64,000 nucleotides of DNA from contig CAIPJS010000092.1 of assembly GCA_903865435.1 (NCBI GenBank), positions 1-64,000 of the forward strand, in the 5' to 3' direction. Position 1 is the first letter of the stretch. Each line of letters starts with the position of its first letter. The stretch comes from an uncultured Bacteroidota bacterium (GTDB taxonomy: Bacteria; Bacteroidota; Bacteroidia; Chitinophagales; Chitinophagaceae). A program made the translations under genes and the position numbers. Below, piece after piece: positions 25,369 through 34,922 of this stretch. The notes beneath the pieces were generated by a model. That model was not told the origin of the DNA. It saw only the letters and a list, made by a program, of their open reading frames with translations, and ran no database searches.

Positions 25369-26553
25369 TTGAACCCCTTTGAAATTGCCAAAAGAATAAG
25401 TTTTCAAAAACAAAAAAACTATACTCGATTTATAGTTCGCTTGTCTATTGCCGCTACTTCTATCAGTGTAGCAGCTATTTTGATTACCCTTTCTATAGTC
25501 AATGGTTTTCAACATGTTGTTAGCGATAAAGTATATAGTTTTTGGGGGCAAATACGCATTGCTTCGGTAAATGGCGCTCCATTAACCATTGATAAAAATG
25601 TAGAATTAGAATTAAAAAAATTACCAGCTGTTCAAAGCGTCACTCCATTTTTAAATCAATCTATTGTTTTGGCTTATGAACAAGATATTGAAGGAGTAGT
25701 TGCCAAAGGGCAACCCAGCAGCAATGCTACTCCATTTATTATAGAAGGAAGAGGCATTCAGCCTATAAGTGATCGCATCGTTTCCGAAGTTGTTTTGTCT
25801 CAAAAATTAGCTGCTATTTTAAAAATTAAACTTGGCGCGGTGGTTAGGATGTATTTTTTTAATGCGGGCAATGTGCAACAAAGAAAATTAACCGTTGTGG
25901 GTTTGTATCATTCTGGGATTGAAGATTATGATAGCAAATTCATTGTTGTAGATTTAAAACTACTTCAACAACTCAATAACCAACCCAATGAAATTGAAGG
26001 TTATTCCATTGCATTAAAAAAAGATACTAAAATTGATGCCGCAAATGACGCAGTGCAAGCAAAGATGCCAGTCAATTGGGTTTCCACTACAATCAAAGAT
26101 TATTATCCTCAAATATTTGATTGGATTGGCGTACAAAGCATCAACCGCAATGTAACCATTACGATCATGCTAATCATCGCCATTGTAAATTTACTTACTT
26201 GTTTATTTATATTGATGCTAGAGCGTGTTACGATGATTGGGACACTTGGTGCATTGGGTGCCACCTCCGGATTCATTAGACAAATTTTTCTTTATCAAGC
26301 AAGCTTTATATGTTGGATGGGGATTGGATTGGGTACATTGATAGGACTTGGCCTTTGTTTTTTACAAGAAAAATTCGAATGGATTCAATTAGACGAAACT
26401 GCCTATTTTATTAAAACTTTACCGATAGATTTTAATGTAACTGAAATAGCTTCCGTTATCATTGGAACTGCTGTAGTATGTTATGTTTCTTTTTTAATTC
26501 CAACTTTATGGATTAAAAAAATATCCCCTACCAAGGCCATCAAATTTGATTAA
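25369..26553 (+). CDS. LolC/LolE (FtsX-family) ABC transporter permease
   Basis: A 394-residue MacB/FtsX-type permease with four membrane segments: one near the N-terminus (about residues 24-46), then a large periplasmic domain to about 260 and three further helices (about 262-284, 310-330, 365-388). In the LolCDE family this protein extracts lipoproteins from the inner membrane for delivery to LolA; as in many Bacteroidota there is one permease gene without an adjacent lolD ATPase. The start is a TTG at 25369; no in-frame ATG precedes the first membrane segment, and the family-like start NPFEIAKRISF follows directly, so TTG is probably real. TAGATTTG at 25344-25351 is an exact -7 box 17 bases upstream. 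Confidence 0.86.
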   Translation: MNPFEIAKRISFQKQKNYTRFIVRLSIAATSISVAAILITLSIVNGFQHVVSDKVYSFWGQIRIASVNGAPLTIDKNVELELKKLPAVQSVTPFLNQSIVLAYEQDIEGVVAKGQPSSNATPFIIEGRGIQPISDRIVSEVVLSQKLAAILKIKLGAVVRMYFFNAGNVQQRKLTVVGLYHSGIEDYDSKFIVVDLKLLQQLNNQPNEIEGYSIALKKDTKIDAANDAVQAKMPVNWVSTTIKDYYPQIFDWIGVQSINRNVTITIMLIIAIVNLLTCLFILMLERVTMIGTLGALGATSGFIRQIFLYQASFICWMGIGLGTLIGLGLCFLQEKFEWIQLDETAYFIKTLPIDFNVTEIASVIIGTAVVCYVSFLIPTLWIKKISPTKAIKFD

Positions 26554-27275
26554 GCCTTCCAATGTGCTAACAATACACCAGTTGCAACAGCAGCATTTAA
26601 AGATTCCGCCTGACCATATTTTGGAATACGTATAGGATGTGTAATGTATTTTGTCAAATCTTTACTTACACCTTTGGACTCATTGCCTATCATTAAAAAA
26701 CCAGTACGTGCAATTTTTGACTCAAACATCGAAGCGCCATTCAATACTGCCCCATATACTTCTAATTTATTTTTAGAAAGTACATGCTCCAAATTAACCG
26801 ATTCAATTCTAACTCTAAAACAACTTCCCATGGTACTTTGCAAAACTTTGGGATTGTAAAAATCAGCAGTATCTTCGGATACTAAAATTTGTTTGATCCC
26901 AAACCAATCTGCAGTTCTTATGATGGTTCCCAAATTGCCAGGATCTTGAATACCATCCAATAATAGTGTAAAAGTATCCTCAAAAGGAATTTGCTTTAAA
27001 AAAGACGCTTTTTCAGCAAGTGCAATTACTTGATGGGGCGAAGGCATCAAACTCAGCCTTTCAAGCATGAGTTGATCAATTTCAACTACAGGGATAGGCA
27101 GTACCCCTTGAACTTGAATCCAATCTGCCGTTGCATAGATCTTTTTAATTGTCCATTGACTGTTTAAAAGCTCTTGCACCATTTTAGGACCCTCTACTAT
27201 AAATGCAGATTCTTCTGCCCAATGTTTTTTATGGGCAAAAGATTGAATATATTTGAGCTCACTATTATTTATCAT
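26550..27275 (-). CDS. TrmH/SpoU family RNA 2'-O-methyltransferase
   Basis: A 241-residue SPOUT methyltransferase with a small N-terminal substrate-binding domain (about residues 1-90) and the knotted SpoU domain. The three family motifs are visible: DPGNLGTIIRTADW (near 112-125), MIGNESKGVSKDL (near 192-204) and PKYGQAESLNAAVATGVLL (near 214-232). Likely target: a ribose in 23S rRNA or tRNA, as for RlmB or TrmH relatives. Its ATG overlaps the tamL ATG on the other strand in a shared CATG, so each gene's promoter must lie in the other gene. The 3' end overlaps the permease by 4 bases. Confidence 0.92.
   Translation of the reverse strand: MINNSELKYIQSFAHKKHWAEESAFIVEGPKMVQELLNSQWTIKKIYATADWIQVQGVLPIPVVEIDQLMLERLSLMPSPHQVIALAEKASFLKQIPFEDTFTLLLDGIQDPGNLGTIIRTADWFGIKQILVSEDTADFYNPKVLQSTMGSCFRVRIESVNLEHVLSKNKLEVYGAVLNGASMFESKIARTGFLMIGNESKGVSKDLTKYITHPIRIPKYGQAESLNAAVATGVLLAHWKA
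27248..27255 (+). promoter_or_regulatory. tamL promoter -7 box TATATTTG
   Basis: An exact TAnnTTTG box 18 bases before the ATG at 27274, located inside the coding region of the divergent methyltransferase gene. It contains an in-frame TTG (27253) that is unlikely to be the tamL start. Confidence 0.5.
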
Positions 27276-29661
27276 GGATATGCATTTACGGAGACTTAAA
27301 AATATTAGTTTCTTCTCAAGATTTTACTTACTTGGGCTTTTATTTTTATTAAATGCTTGTGCCGACCTTAAAAAAGCAACAATTCATGATTATCCTAAAA
27401 ATATAGCCTTTGTTTTTGATAATAAAATTGAAATAAAGGATGCAGCCTCTAAAAATGAATTACAGGAATTACAAGCAGATTTGGACAATTACTGGGATGA
27501 CAGCCTTAAAGTAAAGCGAATTAGGCAATTTGGTGTATTCAATACTTTGTTGCAACCCAGTTTATTTCAACAAGATAAATTGGAACGCACGCAACAATTT
27601 ATGCAGGCGTATCTATCCACTCAAGGCTACAATCACCCTATTTTAAAATCCATTGTAAAAGTGGATACGGTCAAAGAAGAATGGAGAACTTATTTAACAA
27701 TGGAAATTCAATTGAACAAAAAAACAGTAATTGATACGGTAGTTTATTATTTGGCCGATAAAAAACTACAAGAGATTGCTATAAAGAATGTTTCCGCTGC
27801 TTACATCAAAAAAGGCATGCCTTTTTCTAATGAATCTATCAATAATGAATTAGATAGATTAGTTGAATTGTTTAGATCTAATGGTTATTATTTTTTCACA
27901 AAAGAAAAAGTTTTTGCCGAAGTGGACACTTTGAATCAACAATTAATGCAATTGAACTTAGATCCATTAGGTCAAACCACTCAAATTAACAATGCAAAGC
28001 AAAAAGAAAAAGAAAATCCAAGTTGGAAAATTTGTTTTCAATTGCGCAACATTTCTAAGGAGCCCACGCTACAATATCCTATTGGGCAACAAATATTTTA
28101 CAGCGATTTAAAATTGGCCGACAATCCGGATACCGTATTAACCAACCCCTTGATCCATCAAGATACCCTTGGCGACTTGCTGCATCAATACAATCGTTTA
28201 AAATTCAAATCAATCGTTTTTGAACAACAGTCCATCATAAAAAAAGGCGACCTGTATGATGAAAAGAAATACTTCCAAACCCTCAATAATTTTAGCGGAC
28301 TGGGTGCATGGCAACAAGTTGATGGTAGAACCACTATAAAAAATGACAGCATTGACTTACATTATTTTTTAGTGCCCGCACTTAGACATAGTTTTAGCTT
28401 TGATGTAGAAGGCAGTAAAAATAATTCCCAATTGGTTGCTGGAGATTTGCTTGGCTTGTCAACGAGCATTACTTATCGAGATAAAAATGTGCAAAAACGA
28501 TCCATCACCTCTATCTCCAATTTAAGAAGTGGCGTTGAATTAAATGTTAATAATGGAAATGGGAATCTAACCCAAACTTTATTGTTTAATGTTGGACATA
28601 CCTATAGCTTTCCCAATTTATTAATTCCCTTTGTACCTTTAAAAGCCAATGCCAGCAATAGTACAAGAACTAATTTTATGTTAAGCGGTGCTTATATTGA
28701 TCGGCTCGACTATTATCGACTTAGATCTTTTACCACCAATTGGGGATATGAAACTAAAAAAAATAAAAATGGTTCAGACAATACTTTAATATACAAGCCA
28801 CTCAATATTGAATTGTATCATATTGCTAAATTTGCTAAGTTGGATAGTCTATTGTTGTTAAACCCTTTTTTAAGATCCTCCTTTAACGAAGGCAATGTAA
28901 TTAGTCAAACCTTTAGCTTTATACATTCAGGGCCTTCAAAAAACATAGCTCATTTAAATAATTATTTCAGATTTGGAATTGAAGAAGCTGGCGGATTGCT
29001 TGGCATTTCTACCGATGTTCAAAAACATATTTATAGATTCATCAAGGCCGAAGTTGAATTTAGAGAATTGTACAAATTCAATTACTCAGAATTGGCCTGG
29101 CGATTTATGGGAGGATGGGGCAATAACTATAGCAATGATTCAACTTTAAAAGGAGAACTTCCTTTCTTTAAACAATTCACTGCCGGTGGCCCTTATAGCA
29201 TGCGTGCATGGGGTTTAAGACAATTGGGTTTAGGTAGTTCGCAGTTTTATGATACCAGTGCCAAAAGTCAAAACTTTGACCGCTTTGGGGATGTGCAATT
29301 AGAAACCAATTTAGAATATCGCTTTCCTTTATTGCAATTGGGCACCTATAAAATTAGCTCTGCCTTATTTACTGATATTGGAAATATTTGGAATACGCAT
29401 GCATCAAGTAGCGATCCTGCATCAGGATTTAAATTAGACAAACTCTATACAGATTTAGCCATTGGGGTGGGCTCTGGAATTAGATTTGATTTTAATTATT
29501 TTATCATCCGTATCGATTACGCATTAAAGATGAAAGACCCTACACGATTGGATAACAATGGATGGATGGATCTTGGCCATATCAAATGGACAGATGTAAA
29601 ACCCAATGGATTACGAATTAATAATTATGCTTGGCAATTTGGTATAGGTTTACCCTTCTAA
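27274..29661 (+). CDS. tamL: Lipidated BamA/TamA-like outer-membrane protein (TamL)
   Basis: A 795-residue Omp85-superfamily protein. A signal segment ends LLNAC (cysteine about residue 29), giving a lipoprotein anchor; POTRA-like repeats occupy roughly residues 60-340 and a 16-strand barrel the rest, with GGPYSMRAWGLRQLG as the conserved loop 6 (VRGY/F-like) region and a final aromatic in GIGLPF. A lipidated BamA-like protein is the Bacteroidota TamL, which in studied species pairs with TamB for outer-membrane assembly. I start at ATG 27274 rather than the upstream TTG in the promoter box; ATG 27280 is an alternative. truB follows convergent with a 4-base overlap. No tamB is in the window. 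Confidence 0.88.
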   Translation: MDMHLRRLKNISFFSRFYLLGLLFLLNACADLKKATIHDYPKNIAFVFDNKIEIKDAASKNELQELQADLDNYWDDSLKVKRIRQFGVFNTLLQPSLFQQDKLERTQQFMQAYLSTQGYNHPILKSIVKVDTVKEEWRTYLTMEIQLNKKTVIDTVVYYLADKKLQEIAIKNVSAAYIKKGMPFSNESINNELDRLVELFRSNGYYFFTKEKVFAEVDTLNQQLMQLNLDPLGQTTQINNAKQKEKENPSWKICFQLRNISKEPTLQYPIGQQIFYSDLKLADNPDTVLTNPLIHQDTLGDLLHQYNRLKFKSIVFEQQSIIKKGDLYDEKKYFQTLNNFSGLGAWQQVDGRTTIKNDSIDLHYFLVPALRHSFSFDVEGSKNNSQLVAGDLLGLSTSITYRDKNVQKRSITSISNLRSGVELNVNNGNGNLTQTLLFNVGHTYSFPNLLIPFVPLKANASNSTRTNFMLSGAYIDRLDYYRLRSFTTNWGYETKKNKNGSDNTLIYKPLNIELYHIAKFAKLDSLLLLNPFLRSSFNEGNVISQTFSFIHSGPSKNIAHLNNYFRFGIEEAGGLLGISTDVQKHIYRFIKAEVEFRELYKFNYSELAWRFMGGWGNNYSNDSTLKGELPFFKQFTAGGPYSMRAWGLRQLGLGSSQFYDTSAKSQNFDRFGDVQLETNLEYRFPLLQLGTYKISSALFTDIGNIWNTHASSSDPASGFKLDKLYTDLAIGVGSGIRFDFNYFIIRIDYALKMKDPTRLDNNGWMDLGHIKWTDVKPNGLRINNYAWQFGIGLPF

Positions 29662-30398
29662 ACAATCCCTTCTTCCTGATTCATCATTCCGTCAGAACCT
29701 GCAACCAAGGCTTCAATTTCCACTTGCAAATCCTGCCACTGAATCGCATTGGCCACCTCAAAGTTGCCAATTTTTGTACGTCTTAAACTGCTCATGTAAG
29801 CCCCTACTTTTAATGTATCTCCAAAATCTTTGACCAAACTTCTAATATAGGTACCCGTAGAACAAATAACTTTAAACTCAATATTGGGCAAATCAATTTT
29901 TGTAATTTCAAAACTGGCAATATTTACTTTTCTAGGATCTACTTTTACTTCAATACCCTTTCTTGCAGATTCATACAATCTTTTTCCATCTTTTTTTATA
30001 GCGGAATGCTGAGGTGGCATTTGTAATATATCGCCAATGAAAGGAAGCGTTGCTTTCATTATTTCTTCCTTTGTAAGTTGTGCAATGGATGTAAAATTTT
30101 CAGGCGCAGATTCTAAATCATAAGTTGGTGTGGTTGCACCCAATACCATCGAACCAGTATATTCTTTAGGAAGGCCCATGTACTGATCAATTTGTTTGGT
30201 AAAACTACCGGTGCAAACAATCAAAAGCCCCGTTGCCAAGGGATCTAGCGTACCAGCATGCCCTACTTTTAAAATTCTAGTCAGTCCTCTTACTTTTTTT
30301 ACAATATCAAAAGAGGTCCAAAGCAAGGGTTTATCAATAAGCAATACTTTGCCTTCTAAATAAGGAACTAAGACTTTTAGAATGGGTTTTTGTTTCAT
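29658..30398 (-). CDS. truB: tRNA pseudouridine(55) synthase TruB
   Basis: A 246-residue pseudouridine synthase that modifies U55 in the T-loop of tRNAs. The catalytic motif GHAGTLDPLATGLL lies at residues 46-59, with D52 the nucleophile. The second motif CSTGTYIRSL is near residue 179. The PUA tail of longer TruB proteins is absent, as in many Bacteroidota. It is encoded 12 bases downstream of proS in the same orientation and converges on tamL. Length and motifs are complete. Confidence 0.95.
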   Translation of the reverse strand: MKQKPILKVLVPYLEGKVLLIDKPLLWTSFDIVKKVRGLTRILKVGHAGTLDPLATGLLIVCTGSFTKQIDQYMGLPKEYTGSMVLGATTPTYDLESAPENFTSIAQLTKEEIMKATLPFIGDILQMPPQHSAIKKDGKRLYESARKGIEVKVDPRKVNIASFEITKIDLPNIEFKVICSTGTYIRSLVKDFGDTLKVGAYMSSLRRTKIGNFEVANAIQWQDLQVEIEALVAGSDGMMNQEEGIV

Positions 30399-30410
30399 GC
30401 AAAAGAAAAC

Positions 30411-31889
30411 TTAGTAAGCTCTTGCGAATAATACGCGTTGTGTAGATGCATTGCCCGTTAAAATACATTTTCCATTTTCTAATGGGTTGTCTAAAGGAAT
30501 ACAACGAATGGTTGCTTTGGCCAATTCTTTAATTTTATCTTCTGTTTCAGCAGTACCATCCCAATGTGCTAAAACAAATCCAGTTTTATTGTCTAAAATA
30601 TTTAAAAAATCTTCCCAAGTATCGGCTTTAGTAATATGTTCCTCACGGTATTGTTTAGCGCGTTCAAATAAATTATTTTGAATCTCTACTAATAAATTTT
30701 CTACAGTTTGTGTCAAGCCTTCCATGGCAACCGATGATTTTTCTTTGGTATCACGGCGCGCCAATTCCACTTGTTTGTTTTCCAAATCACGCGCCCCAAT
30801 CGCAATACGAATGGGCACCCCTTTTAATTCGTATTCAGCAAATTTCCATCCTGGTCTTGCATGATCCGTATTGTCATACTTCACTCTAATACCTGCTGCC
30901 TTAAAGGATTGCACCATCTCCCCAACTTTTGCATCCAATATTGCTTTTTGTTCTTCCCCTTTATAAATAGGAACAATCACTACTTGAATTGGTGCAATGC
31001 GCGGAGGCAACACCAACCCTTCATCATCACTATGTGTCATTACTAGGCCGCCAATTAATCTTGTACTCACTCCCCAACTGGTCGCCCAAACATATTCTTG
31101 TTTGTTTTTTTGATCGCTAAACTTTACATCAAATGCTTTGGCAAAATTTTGCCCAAGAAAATGTGAAGTGCCTGCTTGCAATGCTTTTCCATCTTGCATC
31201 AATGCTTCAATGCAATAAGTATCTTCGGCACCTGCAAAACGTTCGTTGGGTGTTTTCACTCCTTTAATCACAGGTACGGCCATCCAATTTTCTACAAAAT
31301 CGGCATATACATCCAACATTTGTTTTGTTTCTGCAATGGCTTCCGCTGCAGTTGCATGTGCCGTATGCCCTTCCTGCCATAAAAATTCTGCGGTACGTAA
31401 AAATAAACGCGTACGCATTTCCCATCTCACTACATTCGCCCATTGATTTACTAAAATGGGTAAATCACGATATGATTGAATCCATGTTTTATAAGTATTC
31501 CAAATGATGGCTTCGCTGGTTGGACGCACAATTAATTCTTCTTCTAATTTGGCTTCGGGATCTACCATTAATTTTCCCTTATTATTTGGATCGGCGATTA
31601 AACGATAATGGGTAACCACTGCGCATTCTTTCGCAAATCCTTCAGCATTTTTCTCTTCTGCTTCAAAAAGAGATTTAGGTACGAATAAAGGGAAGTAAGC
31701 ATTTTGATGCCCTGTATCCTTGAATTTTTTGTCCAAAACATCGCGCATATTTTCCCATAAAGCATAACCATATGGTTTTATTACCATACATCCTCTTACT
31801 GCACTGTAATCAGCTAATTCGCCTTTGATAACAAGGTCGTTGTACCACTGAGAATAGTCCTGTGCCCTAGTTGTTAATTCCTTTGCCAT
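30411..31889 (-). CDS. proS: Proline--tRNA ligase (archaeal/eukaryal-type ProRS)
   Basis: A 492-residue class II aminoacyl-tRNA synthetase. It starts with the ProS type 3 pattern ([13 protein letters not shown]) and lacks the inserted editing domain between motifs 2 and 3, so it is the shorter archaeal/eukaryal form. Motif 2 ([21 protein letters not shown]) is near residues 150-170; the anticodon-binding domain and a C-terminal Zn-like/alpha-beta extension (VLFARAY end) follow. The reaction attaches proline to tRNA-Pro. Located head-on with the lipoprotein gene upstream and followed by truB after 12 bases. Confidence 0.96.
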   Translation of the reverse strand: MAKELTTRAQDYSQWYNDLVIKGELADYSAVRGCMVIKPYGYALWENMRDVLDKKFKDTGHQNAYFPLFVPKSLFEAEEKNAEGFAKECAVVTHYRLIADPNNKGKLMVDPEAKLEEELIVRPTSEAIIWNTYKTWIQSYRDLPILVNQWANVVRWEMRTRLFLRTAEFLWQEGHTAHATAAEAIAETKQMLDVYADFVENWMAVPVIKGVKTPNERFAGAEDTYCIEALMQDGKALQAGTSHFLGQNFAKAFDVKFSDQKNKQEYVWATSWGVSTRLIGGLVMTHSDDEGLVLPPRIAPIQVVIVPIYKGEEQKAILDAKVGEMVQSFKAAGIRVKYDNTDHARPGWKFAEYELKGVPIRIAIGARDLENKQVELARRDTKEKSSVAMEGLTQTVENLLVEIQNNLFERAKQYREEHITKADTWEDFLNILDNKTGFVLAHWDGTAETEDKIKELAKATIRCIPLDNPLENGKCILTGNASTQRVLFARAY

Positions 31890-31959
31890 GAATAATTCTT
31901 AACAATTTTTTATACTAATAAATAGAAGTACGAAAAACGCTCTATGTTCAATTTTTCTA

Positions 31960-31967
31960 TACCTTTA
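31960..31967 (+). promoter_or_regulatory. Lipoprotein gene promoter -7 box TACCTTTA
   Basis: TACCTTTA (7 of 8 to TAnnTTTG) lies 54 bases upstream of the ATG at 32022 and within a spurious in-frame extension of that gene, supporting the later start and a leader of about 50 bases. Confidence 0.45.
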
Positions 31968-32021
31968 TACCAGCAAATGTATGCTAAATCAGGGGCATAT
32001 AAAAACCTAAACTTGATCAAC

Positions 32022-33164
32022 ATGAACAAGAATTTAACGACCACTAATTTAATGCTAATCGCCATTTGCATAGTGACGTTTAGTTTAGTAGGGATCAGCT
32101 GTACTAGCTTGCAACAAGCCACCACTATGGCATCTGACGATTTGTATACCACACCCAGCAATAATAAAAACACCAACGTCTCTAATAAAAGAGTTATTAC
32201 TACAGAGAATTGGGGTGTTCCAAATAAGGTTCAAAATGCTGGAAAAGCACAACAAATAAGCAATAGCGACGATCAAGCAGTTGTTTCAGATACAGAGGAA
32301 TATCAAGACTATCAAAACTATCAAGACGATCGATACCTTAGATTAAAAGTAGCCAACAGAAACAGATGGAGTGTTATTGACGACTGGTCCTATTGGAACG
32401 ATCCTCGTTTTAACAATGCTTTTTACCCTTCTTATTTGGGATGGAACAGTTGGTATACAGGGTACTATGGTGCTTCTTGGTATGCTCCATTTGGAGCTGG
32501 TTACGGAATGGGTTGGGGCGGCTATTCTCCCTACAATATGATGTATGGTGGAATGGGCTGGGGATTCAACGACCCATTTGGATATGATCCATTTGGCTAT
32601 GGTGGCTATGGCGGATTTGCATACGGTGGGTTGGGTTTCTTATTTGGCTATGGTGGATGGAACCCCTATTATGCTGGAATCTGGAATCCTTATCGCCCAA
32701 TTCAATACGGAAATGTTTACACGAACCATGGCTATGGAGGAAACATGCAGCAGCCAGGAACTACGCGTGCAATGCAAAACAGTCCTGTAGCTTTAAATGC
32801 TTATAGAAATAATAGAGGCTTTAATAGTACCAATAACGTTTCCAATACTACTGCCGCTGGTAATATAAGATATACCGGCAATCCAACTTTGAACAACAAT
32901 TTTGGAAGCTTAATCAAACGTGTTGTAACCAATAATACGAATGTCAATAACGCCAATAGTTTTGATAGGCCCGTAAGATATTTTTCAAACAATAACAGCG
33001 CAAATAACAATTATAGAGCAGCCAATTCAAATTATTCTACTCAAAGTACTCAAAGCAATCAAAGTACCAAAAACTCAAACAATGCTGGCGGTAAGAGTGG
33101 TGGTTACATTAGCACAGGAACTTCTACTGGAAGCACACGTGCTCCAAGAAGTCAAAATCCTTAA
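32022..33164 (+). CDS. Low-complexity Gly/Tyr/Asn-rich lipoprotein
   Basis: A 380-residue protein of unknown function. The N-terminus MNKNLTTTN plus a hydrophobic stretch ends VGISC (about residue 28), a lipobox-like signal. Residues about 30-125 are polar and acidic, with DDWSYWNDPRFNN; about 135-235 are a Gly/Tyr/Trp/Phe-rich block (repeats of YGG, WGG, GYDPFGY), and the remainder is Asn/Ser/Thr-rich. No enzyme motif is seen. Composition suggests an envelope-anchored, partly disordered protein facing outward, possibly structural. The ATG at 32022 is preferred to an upstream ATG at 31944, which lies before the -7 box TACCTTTA. The OmpP1-type barrel follows 63 bases later. Confidence 0.75.
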   Translation: MNKNLTTTNLMLIAICIVTFSLVGISCTSLQQATTMASDDLYTTPSNNKNTNVSNKRVITTENWGVPNKVQNAGKAQQISNSDDQAVVSDTEEYQDYQNYQDDRYLRLKVANRNRWSVIDDWSYWNDPRFNNAFYPSYLGWNSWYTGYYGASWYAPFGAGYGMGWGGYSPYNMMYGGMGWGFNDPFGYDPFGYGGYGGFAYGGLGFLFGYGGWNPYYAGIWNPYRPIQYGNVYTNHGYGGNMQQPGTTRAMQNSPVALNAYRNNRGFNSTNNVSNTTAAGNIRYTGNPTLNNNFGSLIKRVVTNNTNVNNANSFDRPVRYFSNNNSANNNYRAANSNYSTQSTQSNQSTKNSNNAGGKSGGYISTGTSTGSTRAPRSQNP

Positions 33165-33227
33165 TGATTGATTGTAGATTTTGGTTGTAGTTTTTCTAAA
33201 AGCCTGTATTTAAAATAAATAAGAATT

Positions 33228-34754
33228 ATGAAGAAACTAGTTTTATTGATCATTCTAGGATCAAGCTTAAGCGCTTATGCACAAGATCCAGAAGATGTTT
33301 TGAGATTGTCTTGGTTTCATCCAAGTGGGACAGCTAGAAGCAATGCATTGGGCGGTGCCATGGGTTCTTTAGGAGGGGATTTGTCTGCCAATCATATTAA
33401 TCCAGCAGGATTGGGCTTGTATAAATCAAGTGAGATTTTATTAACTCCAAAATTCTTAATTCAATCCAATAATTTTAATTATCGAGGTACCAGCACCACA
33501 AGCAATGACAATAAATCAAATTTTGGATCTATTGGTATTGTGCTTTCCGAAGGTAGAAAAGTAAGAAATTGGACCAGCACTGCTTTCTCAATTACTTTTA
33601 ATCAAATTGCAGATTATTCCAACCACGTAAGTTTTGCTGGACAAAATAATTTTAGCAGTTTGTCTGAAAAATATTTAGAAGAATTAATACATGATGGCGC
33701 TGACACCAACAGCGCAGCTAACAATTATATTTTTGGTAGTTCACTTGCTTATAGAACTTATTTGGTAGACACTACCGCCAATGCAAAAGGAGCCGTTACC
33801 GGTTACCAAAGCCTAGTGCCTATAACAACAGGAGTGAATCAAGCCTATGATGCCTATACATCAGGAAGCTACAATGAATTGGCTTTGGGATGGGGCGGAA
33901 ATATGGATGATAAATTATATTTAGGTGCAAGTTTTGTGATGCCCATGATTAATTATAGCAGATCGCTTTATTATTCAGAAACCGATGCAACTAGCAATAC
34001 CAATAATGATTTTGCTGGATTTTCCCTACATGAAAATTTTAGTTCCAAGGGCTGGGGTATTGGCGCAAAATTTGGAATCATCTACAAACCTGAACCTTAT
34101 TTTAGACTTGGTTTTTCTGTGCATACGCCACAGTTGATTTCATTTAAAGACAATTTAAGTGTAGATATGGTAACGAATACCGAGAAATATGCAGGCACAC
34201 AATCTGCAAGTTCTAACGATTTAAACAATGGGTATGCTGGCGAAAGAGAATACACAGTAGCAACGCCTTTAAAAACTATTTTTAGTACGAGCTACTTTTT
34301 CGCATCACCAAACAGGCCAACGCAACCACTTGGATTTATTAGTGCAGATCTAGAATGGGTAAATTATGCAGGCACCCGTTTTTATTCCAATACCTACGAT
34401 CAAGAATCCACTAATTATTACAATGCCCTAAACAATACAATTAAAAATTTGTATAAAAATAATTTAAATGTAAAACTTGGTTCTGAAATAAAATTAGATG
34501 GCAACTGGATGTTAAGAGCAGGTACTGCTTATTATGGCTCACCCTACAACGATGAATCCATTAAAGCATCTAGATTTGTTGTAAGTGGTGGTGTTGGTTA
34601 TAGAACAGATCATCATTTTATTGATTTTACCATTATCAACAGCAGTACCAAAGATGTGGTTTTCCCTTATCGCTTAAACGATAAACCAAATACTTATGCG
34701 AGTATGACAGGCAATCAATTGATCTTTAATATTGGATATGGTTTACGTTTTTAA
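33228..34754 (+). CDS. OmpP1/FadL/TodX-type outer-membrane protein
   Basis: A 508-residue barrel with a signal peptide (residues 1-18, ending AYAQ), then a plug-like start (GTARSNALGGAMGSLGGDLSANHINPAGLGLY) characteristic of the FadL/OmpP1/TodX family, and a terminal NIGYGLRF. FadL proteins take up fatty acids or aromatic hydrocarbons; in Bacteroidota similar proteins are often named hemin receptor, and PorV of T9SS is a distant relation. No ligand can be assigned. It is transcribed in the same direction as the preceding lipoprotein and is followed by a strong terminator of the opposing M16 unit. Confidence 0.85.
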   Translation: MKKLVLLIILGSSLSAYAQDPEDVLRLSWFHPSGTARSNALGGAMGSLGGDLSANHINPAGLGLYKSSEILLTPKFLIQSNNFNYRGTSTTSNDNKSNFGSIGIVLSEGRKVRNWTSTAFSITFNQIADYSNHVSFAGQNNFSSLSEKYLEELIHDGADTNSAANNYIFGSSLAYRTYLVDTTANAKGAVTGYQSLVPITTGVNQAYDAYTSGSYNELALGWGGNMDDKLYLGASFVMPMINYSRSLYYSETDATSNTNNDFAGFSLHENFSSKGWGIGAKFGIIYKPEPYFRLGFSVHTPQLISFKDNLSVDMVTNTEKYAGTQSASSNDLNNGYAGEREYTVATPLKTIFSTSYFFASPNRPTQPLGFISADLEWVNYAGTRFYSNTYDQESTNYYNALNNTIKNLYKNNLNVKLGSEIKLDGNWMLRAGTAYYGSPYNDESIKASRFVVSGGVGYRTDHHFIDFTIINSSTKDVVFPYRLNDKPNTYASMTGNQLIFNIGYGLRF

Positions 34755-34820
34755 GGAATTAAATATCAAGCTGGTAGTTTAAAAAAATAAGTGTCAAAGT
34801 ATATTAATGACGCTGCAAAT

Positions 34821-34857
34821 AAAAAAACCTTCCCCGAGACTCGAGGAAGGTTTTTTT
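34821..34857 (-). terminator. Strong terminator of the M16/MiaA/Sua5 unit (minus strand)
   Basis: AAAAAAACCTTCC...GGAAGGTTTTTTT forms a long hairpin with seven-base A and T runs on either side. The inner stem has a U-G pair on the minus strand that is a C-A mismatch on the plus strand, so the main direction is minus, ending the gene with stop at 34923. With A and T runs on both sides it may also stop plus-strand transcripts from the OmpP1-type gene. Confidence 0.9.
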
Positions 34858-34922
34858 ATGCGAACGCAAAAATTAATAGAATCGCTGAACGAAATCTTTA
34901 AGGAAGTTGATGTAGGCCTACC

